Shown here: positions 8,589 to 16,023 of the stretch, piece after piece
How positions within the stretch are numbered: position 1 is the first letter of the stretch
Layout: each line of letters begins with the position of its first letter
Assembly: GCF_013778455.1 (NCBI RefSeq)
Contig: NZ_JACEHE010000001.1
Span: 62,001 to 126,000, forward strand
Direction: 5' to 3'
Source: Streptomyces himalayensis subsp. himalayensis
GTDB taxonomy: Bacteria; Actinomycetota; Actinomycetes; Streptomycetales; Streptomycetaceae
Length of the DNA stretch: 64,000 nt
The notes under the pieces: model-generated
Database searches by the model: none
Seen by the model: only the letters and a program-made list of their open reading frames with translations
Told to the model about the DNA's origin: nothing
Program-made: the position numbers and the translations under genes

Positions 8589-9293
8589 CGCTTTGAGCGC
8601 GGCCAGGCGGGCCTCGATCTCCGCCACGTCGCCCATGCTGTCGAGCTGCTCGAACTGCGCGTCCAGCGAGGAGTCGGCGAGTTCCTGCTTGCCGAGTGCC
8701 CTCGCCTCCTCGCGGCGTACCTTCTCCTCGAAGCGGCTCAACTCGGTCGTCGGATCGAGCACATTGATGTTCTTGGCGGCGTCCAGCATCTGGTTCTGTG
8801 CCTGGGCGGTCTTGGAACGGGCCACCAACTGGTCGCGCCGGGACTGGAGTTCCGTCAGCTTGACCTTCATCTGGTCGAGACCGGACTTCAGCTTGTCGAC
8901 GACCTCCCGTTGCGTGGCGATCGTCGGTTCGGCGTCCTTCGCCTCGCGCTCCGCCTGCAGTTGCCGCTGCAGGGCCACCTTGGCGAGGCTGTCGAACTTG
9001 TCTCCCTCGGCGCCGGAACCGGAGGCCCGCAGCTCGTCGGCCTTCTTACTGGCGGCCTGCGCCTTCCTGCCCCACTCGGTGGCGGCCTCCACGTCCTCCT
9101 GGTGGTCCTGCTCCAGCAGTCGCAGATTGCCGATGGTGGTCGCGACCGCCTGCTCGGCCTCGCCGATGTTGTTGCTGTAGTCGCGGATCAGCTGGTCGAG
9201 CATCTTCTGCGGGTCCTCCGCCTGGTCCAGCAGGGCATTGATGTTCGCCTTCGCCAGCTGTGCGACGCGGCCGAGGATCGTCTGCTTGGTCAT
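8580..9293 (-). CDS. pspA: PspA/IM30-family envelope stress protein
   Basis: 237 aa, almost entirely charged coiled coil, beginning MTKQTILGRVAQLAKANINA with the family signature AEDPQKMLDQLIRDYSNNI. PspA/IM30 proteins assemble ESCRT-III-like rods on stressed membranes. The N-terminal amphipathic helix (residues 1-24) would be the membrane contact. The SD is on the minus strand just before the ATG (GAGAAGGAGAGG). It lies 53 bases downstream of the TPM-domain gene on the same strand, so the two are probably one transcript. No PspB/PspC genes are adjacent. Confidence 0.92.
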   Translation of the reverse strand: MTKQTILGRVAQLAKANINALLDQAEDPQKMLDQLIRDYSNNIGEAEQAVATTIGNLRLLEQDHQEDVEAATEWGRKAQAASKKADELRASGSGAEGDKFDSLAKVALQRQLQAEREAKDAEPTIATQREVVDKLKSGLDQMKVKLTELQSRRDQLVARSKTAQAQNQMLDAAKNINVLDPTTELSRFEEKVRREEARALGKQELADSSLDAQFEQLDSMGDVAEIEARLAALKAHA

Positions 9294-9346
9294 GGGACCA
9301 CCTCTCCTTCTCGCTTCCCCGAGTTGCGTTGCCTGGATTGCCTCGC

Positions 9347-11542
9347 TCAGAACCTGCCGCCCCCACCCCTCCGCCCGCGTGTCCCTCCGCCGCCGAAGCT
9401 GCCGGGGGCACCCCCGCCGAAACCTCCGCCCAACCCCCCGCCGAAGCCGCCACCGCGTCCCCCGCCAAAGCCGCCACCGCCACTCGTCCCACGGCCCGTG
9501 CCGCCGAGGATGCCCCCGAGCAGGATCCCGCCGAGCACCGCACCGCCCATGCCGCCGCCGCGCCCGCCGCCCATCGGACCGCCGTACCCATACGGATTGC
9601 CGTACATCCGCACATCCCGCTCGGCCAGCTGCTGCGCGTCGCGGGCCAGCGCATCCGCCCGCTGGGCCTCGGCGAGCGCCGCCGTGGGATCGGCGGAAGC
9701 CCCGGGTGCCGGTCCGGCGCCGCCCGTGTCGTCGGCAGCCGCGGAGGCCTGCGCCAGCGCGAGGTGCCGCTGTGCCTCGGCGAGGCGCGTCCTGGCCTCG
9801 CTGCCCACCGCGGCCCGGTGCGTGGTGATGAAGTCCGACGCGGCGCCCACGGCGCTGCGCGCGGTGAGCAGGGCCTGGTCGAGCAGGGCGCGGGCCTTCT
9901 GGTTGCTCACCTCGCGGGCGCGCGCTCCCGCGAGGGCGTCGTCGAGGGCCGCGTCGGCCTCCTCCACCCGGCGCAGCGCGTCGATGGGGTCGTACGAGCC
10001 CTTGGCGACCTGCGTCCGCACCTCGCCGACGACCGACTCCGCGCGGGCGATACGTCCGTGCAGGTCGGCGGTGGAGATGCCCTCGGGGGTGCCGACGAGC
10101 ATGCCCCGCGCCTCCGCGAGGTCGGTCTCGGTCTCGGTCAGCGCGCCCGGCAGCTTGCCGACCGCCTCCGCGAGCTCCTTCGCCAGCCGGTCGACGGCGT
10201 CCACGAACGTGCCCGCCTGGTCGACGGCGCCTTCGGCGGCCCGCAGATGCACCGCGGCCGTGCCGCCCGCGCCGGCTCCGACGGCCTCGCGGGCCTGGCC
10301 GATGTGGGTCGCGGCGAACGCGAGCCGGTCCTTGGCCTGCTCGACGTGGCCCGTGACGGGCAGGACGGCGGTGGACGCGTACCGGGTGCCGAGCGCGGTG
10401 AGCGTGGCCTGGGCGGTATCGGTGCGGCCGGTGATGTCCCGCAGCCTCGCCTCGGCGTGCTCCAGCGCCTGGGGCGCGTTCTGCTCCAGGGCGCGCAGCC
10501 GGTCGAAGCCCTCGGCCTCCGCGTCGAGCCGGCGGTTCGCCTCGGTGCAGCGCGCGATGATCTCGTCCAGCATGTGGCGCTTCGTCGCATCGTCCTCCGG
10601 GATCGCGTCGTCGAGCTGCTGCCGCAGCCGGAAGGCCGCCGTGAGCTCCGACTTCGCGTACGCGAGCGCCTCACCGAACGGCGCGGCCGCCTCCTCACCG
10701 AACTGGGCGGTGGCGAAGCCGAGTTCCTCGGTGCTGGTGCGGACCGCGTCGTCCGTCTCGACGAGCAGCTGCCTCGCCCGCTGGTCGAGCTCGGGCAGGG
10801 GCACGGCCTGCTCGCCGCGCCCGCCCCAGCCCCCACCGGGGGTGGTGCGGGTCTGGACGCGCCTCCTGCGCCGGGTGTACGTGTACGCGGCGAGGGCGGC
10901 CGCGGCTCCGAGCGCCGCGATCGGCAGCATGAGGTCGCCGATGAGGGCTTCGCCGTCGGCGCCGCCGGGGTCGGTCTCGCCCGGGGTGATCGCCGGAGTG
11001 GGCACGGGCCGGCCCGCGAGGACCGCGCCGATGCCGTTCGCCGCGCCGATGGCGGCGCCCGCCCAGTCGTTCTGCCGCAGCGCCGGTTCGATGGCGGTCC
11101 CCGCGACGTCTCGCAGCTCGGCGTCGGTCAGACGCATGTCCTGGTCCACGGAGTACGCGTACTGCCGGTCGTGCGTGGCGACGGCCAGCAGTACGTCGTT
11201 CAGGCCGAGGCCGTTGCGTTGGGCCGTCGCGTCGGCCCAGCTCTGCGCGGTACGGCCGGAGAAGTCACGTACGTAGGCGACGAAGAGCTGGACGCCGTGC
11301 TCGCTGTCGAGATCGTCCAGCGCCGCCGCGACGTCGTTCTTGCGGTCGCCGAGCGCGTCGACCTTGTCGGTGATCTGGCCGGTCCGCGACAGCGTGATCG
11401 GGTCGTCGCCACGGGCGCCCGTGGCGGGCGCGACGAGCCAGCACAGTGCCGCCAGCGCGCAGAGCAGGGCATACGCGAGGCGCCGGGAGTGCGGGGGGCG
11501 TATGCCGCTGGGCGACGGACCTCGGGTCCGGGGAAGCGTCAC
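9347..11542 (-). CDS. TPM-domain membrane protein with coiled coil and Gly-rich tail
   Basis: 731 aa. Signal peptide or N-terminal anchor (about 20-45, RRLAYALLCALAALCWLVAP), then a TPM/YgcG domain (about 50-185, VQLFVAYVRDFSGR and LLAVATHDRQYAYSVD), a TM helix (about 200-222) followed by RRRRR, a long Ala/Glu-rich helical segment (about 245-620), and a C-terminal tail of GG/GF repeats rich in Gly (about 640-731). TPM proteins are thought to help assemble or protect membrane complexes. The GTG start has no SD; a CATACC element about 9 bases before it suggests leaderless expression. It is upstream of pspA. Confidence 0.85.
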   Translation of the reverse strand: MTLPRTRGPSPSGIRPPHSRRLAYALLCALAALCWLVAPATGARGDDPITLSRTGQITDKVDALGDRKNDVAAALDDLDSEHGVQLFVAYVRDFSGRTAQSWADATAQRNGLGLNDVLLAVATHDRQYAYSVDQDMRLTDAELRDVAGTAIEPALRQNDWAGAAIGAANGIGAVLAGRPVPTPAITPGETDPGGADGEALIGDLMLPIAALGAAAALAAYTYTRRRRRVQTRTTPGGGWGGRGEQAVPLPELDQRARQLLVETDDAVRTSTEELGFATAQFGEEAAAPFGEALAYAKSELTAAFRLRQQLDDAIPEDDATKRHMLDEIIARCTEANRRLDAEAEGFDRLRALEQNAPQALEHAEARLRDITGRTDTAQATLTALGTRYASTAVLPVTGHVEQAKDRLAFAATHIGQAREAVGAGAGGTAAVHLRAAEGAVDQAGTFVDAVDRLAKELAEAVGKLPGALTETETDLAEARGMLVGTPEGISTADLHGRIARAESVVGEVRTQVAKGSYDPIDALRRVEEADAALDDALAGARAREVSNQKARALLDQALLTARSAVGAASDFITTHRAAVGSEARTRLAEAQRHLALAQASAAADDTGGAGPAPGASADPTAALAEAQRADALARDAQQLAERDVRMYGNPYGYGGPMGGGRGGGMGGAVLGGILLGGILGGTGRGTSGGGGFGGGRGGGFGGGLGGGFGGGAPGSFGGGGTRGRRGGGGRF

Positions 11543-11577
11543 GTTTGTGAGGGTATGACCGCTTCTGGCCTATCGCG

Positions 11578-11610
11578 ACCGGGCCCGCCCCAGGCTGGGG
11601 CGGGCCCGGT
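11578..11610 (-). terminator. terminator of the sdh operon
   Basis: Perfect 15-bp inverted repeat (11578-11592 / 11596-11610, 3-base loop) of very high GC between sdhB and the start of the TPM gene on the same strand. No T run. Confidence 0.75.
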
Positions 11611-11681
11611 GGAAACCGGCATCCCGGCGCCATGCTGCGGGCGCCGGGCGAGGGCGACCGAGACCGTCCCCGTTCGCATGG

Positions 11682-11731
11682 CCTTACGGTGATCGCCGCC
11701 CGAGTTCCTTACGGTGAACGCCGCCCGATCT
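11682..11731 (-). repeat. 25-bp tandem duplication of the sdhB 3' end
   Basis: Units 11682-11706 and 11707-11731 differ at 3 positions. The second contains the sdhB stop (TTA on the plus strand at 11709-11711) and codons for RRSP; the first repeats this just downstream of the gene. Confidence 0.8.
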
Positions 11732-12479
11732 TCGACCCCAGCCACACCAGCGGGTCGTACTTCCGGTCGACCGCCCGCTCCTTCAGCGGGATCAGGGCGT
11801 TGTCTGTGATCTTGATGCCCTCGGGGCAGACTTCCGTGCAGCACTTGGTGATGTTGCAGTAGCCGAGACCGTGCTCGTCCTGGGCCGTGCGTTTGCGGTC
11901 GACGCCGGTCTTCTCGGCCTCGTCCAGCGGATGCATGTCCAGTTCGGCAACCCGCATCAGGAAGCGGGGGCCGGCGAACGCCGCCTTGTTCTCCTCGTGG
12001 TCGCGCACCACGTGGCAGGTGTCCTGGCACAGGAAGCACTCGATGCACTTGCGGAACTCCTGCGAGCGGTCGACGTCCTCCTGCTGCATCCGGTACTCGC
12101 CAGGACCCAGCCCCGCGGGAGGCACGAACGAGGGGATCTCCCGCGCCTTCTCGTAGTTGAAGCCGACGTCCGTCACGAGATCCCGTACCACCGGAAATGC
12201 CCGCAGCGGCGTCACCGTGATCGTCTCCTCGCGGGAGAACACGGACATGCGGGTCATGCACATCAGCCGCGGACGCCCGTTGATCTCGGCGCTGCACGAA
12301 CCGCACTTGCCCGCCTTGCAGTTCCAGCGGACCGCGAGATCGGGGGCCTGGGTCGCCTGGAGGCGGTGGATGATGTCGAGCACCACCTCGCCGTCGTTCA
12401 CCTCGACCTTGAAGTCCTCGAGCCCGCCGCCCTCGGCGTCCCCCCGCCATACCTTGAATCGCGCCTCGTACGAACTCAT
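11709..12479 (-). CDS. sdhB: succinate dehydrogenase iron-sulfur subunit (Sdh1 type)
   Basis: 256 aa. [2Fe-2S] ligands lie in NCKAGKCGSC (about 54-63) with MCMTRM after it; the C-terminal ferredoxin domain supplies the [4Fe-4S] and [3Fe-4S] clusters through CIECFLCQDTC and CNITKCCTEVCPEG. It carries electrons from SdhA to the quinone site at the membrane. The start overlaps the sdhA stop by 4 bases. Its length and the 645/273-aa partners match, from memory, the Sdh1 complex of mycobacteria rather than the classical haem-containing SdhCDAB enzyme. Confidence 0.93.
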   Translation of the reverse strand: MSSYEARFKVWRGDAEGGGLEDFKVEVNDGEVVLDIIHRLQATQAPDLAVRWNCKAGKCGSCSAEINGRPRLMCMTRMSVFSREETITVTPLRAFPVVRDLVTDVGFNYEKAREIPSFVPPAGLGPGEYRMQQEDVDRSQEFRKCIECFLCQDTCHVVRDHEENKAAFAGPRFLMRVAELDMHPLDEAEKTGVDRKRTAQDEHGLGYCNITKCCTEVCPEGIKITDNALIPLKERAVDRKYDPLVWLGSKIGRRSP

Positions 12480-14413
12480 TCGTACAGCTCCTCTTCGGCG
12501 AGGTACTTGACCAGCTCCTCCTTGTCGAACAGGGCGAGCAGGTCGGGTCGGATGGGCTCCGTCGTCTCACGGGCCAGGGAGATCTGGCCGCGAACGGGGT
12601 CGGTAGCCGCGAGACCGCCCGTCGGGTCGGCGAGCCGGCAGAGCAGATTGATGTGCCGCCACTCGCGGTCCATCGTCGGATGGTCCTCGCGCGTGTGGCC
12701 GCCGCGGCTCTCCGTACGCTCCAGCGCGGCCCGTGCGATGCACTCGCTGACCAGCAGCATGTTGCGCAGGTCGAGGGCCAGGTGCCAGCCGGGGTTGAAC
12801 TGTCGGTGCCCCTCGACCCCGGCCCGCCGCGCCCGTACCCGCAGCTCCGCGAGCTTCCTCAGCGCCTGCTCCATCTCCGCCTCGCGGCGGATGATGCCGA
12901 CCAGGTCGTTCATCGTCTGCTGGAGCTCCTGGTGGAGGGTGTACGGGTTCTCGGGCGGCTCACCGGGCGTCGGGCCCTCCGCCGAGAACGGGCGCAGCGC
13001 CTCGGCCGCCGCCGCGTCCACCTGCTCGGCGTCCACGGACGGGCGGCGCTCCCCGGTGAGCCCGGACGCGTACTGCGCCGCGTACAGCCCCGCCCGCCGC
13101 CCGAAGACCAGCAGGTCGGAGAGGGAATTGCCGCCGAGGCGGTTGGAGCCGTGCATGCCGCCCGCGACCTCCCCGGCCGCGTACAGGCCTGGCACCCCGC
13201 GGGCCGCCGCCGTGTCCGAGTCGACCGCGATGCCGCCCATCACGTAGTGGCAGGTCGGGCCGACCTCCATTGCCTCGGCCGTGATGTCGACGTCCGCGAG
13301 CTCCTTGAACTGGTGGTACATGGACGGCAGCCGGCGCTTGATCACCTCGGCGGGCATACGCGTCGACACGTCCAGGTAGACGCCGCCGTGCGGGGTGCCG
13401 CGCCCGGCCTTCACCTCCGCGTTGATCGCCCGCGCAACCTCGTCGCGCGGCAGCAGCTCGGGCGGGCGCCGGTTGTTGTCCGGGTCGTCGTACCAGCGGT
13501 CGGCCTCGTCCTCCGACTCGGCGTACTTGTCCTTGAAGACGTCGGGGATGTAGTCGAACATGAACCGCTTGCCGTCGGAGTTCCGCAGCACTCCGCCGTC
13601 ACCGCGCACCGACTCGGTGACGAGGATGCCCTTCACCGACGGAGGCCAGACCATGCCGGTCGGGTGGAACTGCACGAACTCCATGTTCAGCAGCGGCGCC
13701 CCTGCCAGCAGCGCCAACGCGTGCCCGTCGCCCGTGTACTCCCACGAGTTCGACGTGACCTTGAAGGACTTGCCGATGCCACCGGTGGCCACGACCACCG
13801 AGGGCGCCTCCAGGACGAAGAAGCGGCCGGTCTCGCGGTCGTAGCAGAAGACGCCCGAGACGCGGCCGTCAGCGTCCTTGAGTACGCGCGTCACCGTGCA
13901 CTCCTGGAAGACCTTCAGCCGCGCCTCGTAGTCGCCGAACTCGCGCTTGTCCTCCTGCTGCAGCGACACGATCTTCTGCTGGAGCGTGCGGATCAGCTCC
14001 AGGCCCGTGCGGTCGCCGACGTGCGCGAGCCGCGGATACTCGTGCCCGCCGAAGTTGCGCTGAGAGATCCGCCCGTCCTTCGTACGGTCGAAGAGCGCGC
14101 CCCACGTCTCCAGCTCCCAGACCCGGTCCGGGGCCTCCTGGGCGTGCAGCTCGGCCATCCGCCACTGGTTGAGGAACTTGCCGCCGCGCATCGTGTCGCG
14201 GAAGTGGACCTGCCAGTTGTCGCGCTCGTTGACGTTGCCCATGGCCGCCGCGATGCCGCCCTCGGCCATCACCGTGTGCGCCTTGCCGAACAGCGACTTG
14301 CAGATCACGGCCGTACGCGCACCCTGCTCACGCGCCTCGATCGCGGCGCGCAGCCCCGCGCCGCCGGCGCCCACCACCACGACGTCCCACTGCTGCCGCT
14401 CCACCTGTGACAT
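12476..14413 (-). CDS. sdhA: succinate dehydrogenase flavoprotein subunit (Sdh1 type)
   Basis: 645 aa. The FAD dinucleotide fold is at the N-terminus (VVVVGAGGAGLRAAIEA), the FAD-attachment region around FGKAHTVMAEGGIAAAMGN, and the active-site region includes EFVQFHPTGM and GGIAVDSDTAA. The C-terminal helical domain has the family's RESRGGHTREDHPT-like stretch (ERTESRGGHTREDHPTMDRE). It oxidises succinate to fumarate on the cytoplasmic side. It begins 15 bases after the membrane-subunit gene and overlaps sdhB by 4 bases, so translation is probably coupled. Confidence 0.93.
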   Translation of the reverse strand: MSQVERQQWDVVVVGAGGAGLRAAIEAREQGARTAVICKSLFGKAHTVMAEGGIAAAMGNVNERDNWQVHFRDTMRGGKFLNQWRMAELHAQEAPDRVWELETWGALFDRTKDGRISQRNFGGHEYPRLAHVGDRTGLELIRTLQQKIVSLQQEDKREFGDYEARLKVFQECTVTRVLKDADGRVSGVFCYDRETGRFFVLEAPSVVVATGGIGKSFKVTSNSWEYTGDGHALALLAGAPLLNMEFVQFHPTGMVWPPSVKGILVTESVRGDGGVLRNSDGKRFMFDYIPDVFKDKYAESEDEADRWYDDPDNNRRPPELLPRDEVARAINAEVKAGRGTPHGGVYLDVSTRMPAEVIKRRLPSMYHQFKELADVDITAEAMEVGPTCHYVMGGIAVDSDTAAARGVPGLYAAGEVAGGMHGSNRLGGNSLSDLLVFGRRAGLYAAQYASGLTGERRPSVDAEQVDAAAAEALRPFSAEGPTPGEPPENPYTLHQELQQTMNDLVGIIRREAEMEQALRKLAELRVRARRAGVEGHRQFNPGWHLALDLRNMLLVSECIARAALERTESRGGHTREDHPTMDREWRHINLLCRLADPTGGLAATDPVRGQISLARETTEPIRPDLLALFDKEELVKYLAEEELYE

Positions 14414-14428
14414 CAGGCACCTTCCATT

Positions 14429-15250
14429 TCAGAACAGCCTCGGATCGTCGAAGGCGCCGCTGGCGAGCAGAAACACGTAGAAGTCGGCGAGCGCGACGCT
14501 CACCAGCGAGGTCCACGCGAGCAGCATGTGCCGGGCGTTGAGTTTGCCCACCCACTGCCACAGCCGGTAGCGCACGGGGTGCTTGGAGAAGTGCTTCAGC
14601 TTGCCGCCGACGATGTGCCGGCAGGAGTGGCAGGAGAGCGTGTACGCCCAGATCAGCACGATGTTGACCAGGAAGACGAGGGTGCCCAGGCCCATGTGGC
14701 CCCACTCGTAGTTCTCGTCGCGGAAGGCGAGGACCGTGTCGTACGTCAGGATCCCGGCGACCGGGAGCGCCGCGTAGAAGAAGTAGCGGTGGATGTTCTG
14801 CAGGATCAGCGGGAAGCGGGTCTCACCGGTGTACTTCTTGTGCGGCTCGGCGACCGCGCAGGCAGGTGGGGACGCCCAGAAGCCCCGGTAGTACGCCTTG
14901 CGGTAGTAGTAGCAGGTCAGCCGGAAGCCCAGCGGGAAGATCAGGATGAGCAGGGCGGGGGACAGGCCCCACCAGCTGCCGAAGATCTCCCAGTTCGGGC
15001 CCGCGCGCATCGGCTCGCAGTTCTCGGCCAGGCAGGGCGAGTAGAACGGCGATACGTAGGGCGCCGCGTAGTAGTCCGCGTTAGCGAAGGCCCGCCACGT
15101 CGAGTAGACGACGAAGGCCAGCAACCCGGCCGCGGTGGCGGCAGGCGCCAGCCACCAGCGGTCGGTCCGCAGATGCGGGGCGGCGATGGCGGCGCGGCTG
15201 CCTTGCCGTACCCCGCCTGTGTTCATTTGTGGTTCTGTGCCGGTTGCCAA
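14429..15250 (-). CDS. Sdh1-type succinate dehydrogenase membrane subunit
   Basis: 273 aa with about five TM helices. The TTG start is supported by AAAGGAG 10 bases upstream; the next ATG (15226) lacks an SD. The sequence LSCHSCRHIVGGK between helices supplies Cys and His residues spaced like metal ligands, and an outer loop has SPCLAENCEPM. Mycobacterial Sdh1 membrane subunits of the same length have been reported to hold a membrane-embedded Rieske-type cluster instead of haem (recalled, not checked); the CHSCRH motif would suit this. First structural gene of the sdh operon. Confidence 0.85.
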   Translation of the reverse strand: MATGTEPQMNTGGVRQGSRAAIAAPHLRTDRWWLAPAATAAGLLAFVVYSTWRAFANADYYAAPYVSPFYSPCLAENCEPMRAGPNWEIFGSWWGLSPALLILIFPLGFRLTCYYYRKAYYRGFWASPPACAVAEPHKKYTGETRFPLILQNIHRYFFYAALPVAGILTYDTVLAFRDENYEWGHMGLGTLVFLVNIVLIWAYTLSCHSCRHIVGGKLKHFSKHPVRYRLWQWVGKLNARHMLLAWTSLVSVALADFYVFLLASGAFDDPRLF

Positions 15251-15319
15251 CGAAGTTCCACTCCTTTGTGGACTGTGAACGACTCAGTGGGCCGTTCGCG
15301 CTGACGGTCGCGACGCCGG

Positions 15320-15607
15320 TCAGGGAGCGCGCCGGTCGCGGGCGCCCAGGCCCTCGTCGTCCGAGTCCGTCCACAGCGCGCTGTCGTACGGCGTGTCCGG
15401 GATGCCCACGAGCTCGGGCTTCTTCTGTGTCCGGAGGGCGGGGGCCGCCTCGCGCAGCAGCGCGACGCTCTCGCGCAGGTGGTCGGCGTCCGTGCGTACC
15501 CGGCGGATCTCCAGGCTGCGTCCGACGTGCTGCTCGAGCCGGCCGACGGACCGGACGAGGTCGTCGATGCAGCGTTGTACGGCGGTCAGATCGTCCTGCA
15601 GGGACAT
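15320..15607 (-). CDS. conserved small coiled-coil protein upstream of sdh
   Basis: 95 aa, no signal peptide, no TM. Residues 5-60 form amphipathic helices (DDLTAVQRCIDDLVRSVGRL, then LRESVALLREAAPAL); the tail is acidic (ALWTDSDDEGLGARD). It lies 69 bases upstream of the membrane subunit on the same strand and is probably cotranscribed. GTGAGGG precedes the ATG as a weak SD. I do not recognise its function; position suggests an accessory or regulatory role for the Sdh1 complex, but nothing in the sequence proves it. Confidence 0.6.
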   Translation of the reverse strand: MSLQDDLTAVQRCIDDLVRSVGRLEQHVGRSLEIRRVRTDADHLRESVALLREAAPALRTQKKPELVGIPDTPYDSALWTDSDDEGLGARDRRAP

Positions 15608-16023
15608 GACTTGCCCTCACTTCCGCGGTTGCGGTGGCAACGCTCACGCGCCTGCGAGTGTCGCGCGTCACATCTCGCCTGTGAAGGGATCTGCCCGGAT
15701 TCCTGGTCCGCGTGCCACGCATGCGCCCCTTACGCGCCCCCGATCGGCCCATTAGTCACAGAGGACGTCGCGATGTGCAGCAGCCGCAGCGGAATCGCCT
15801 GCCACTTCCGCCGCGCGGGTGACCTTGGGGCCTCTCTGTGTCGTGTCGCTACCGACAAACCCACACGATCCTCTTCAGTGGGGCGATACGTGTGATCAGC
15901 ACCATACTCCGCACAGCATTCCGTACAAGCACAGCATTCCGTACACCCTGAGCAGTCCCGGTCCGATCCGGCCCGGACCGGACCGGCGGCGCGCAGGCCG
16001 CGCGAGCCCCGGAGGTACCAGTG
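15608..16023. other. divergent intergenic region sdh operon / SBP gene
   Basis: About 415 bases without a convincing gene. It should carry promoters for both directions. An 18-bp tandem duplication (15911-15946, GCACAGCATTCCGTACA core) lies upstream of the SBP gene, followed by CCGG-rich inverted repeats near 15957-15985. Confidence 0.6.
15911..15946 (+). repeat. 18-bp perfect-core tandem repeat
   Basis: Two adjacent 18-bp units identical except for the last base, each containing CAGCATTCCGTACA. Located about 80-110 bases before the SBP start, a place where a repeated activator or repressor site could sit. Confidence 0.8.

Noticed and set aside
8586..11276. 896-aa open frame on the plus strand
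   Set aside because: Antisense to pspA and the TPM gene; Ser/Arg/Pro runs without domains.
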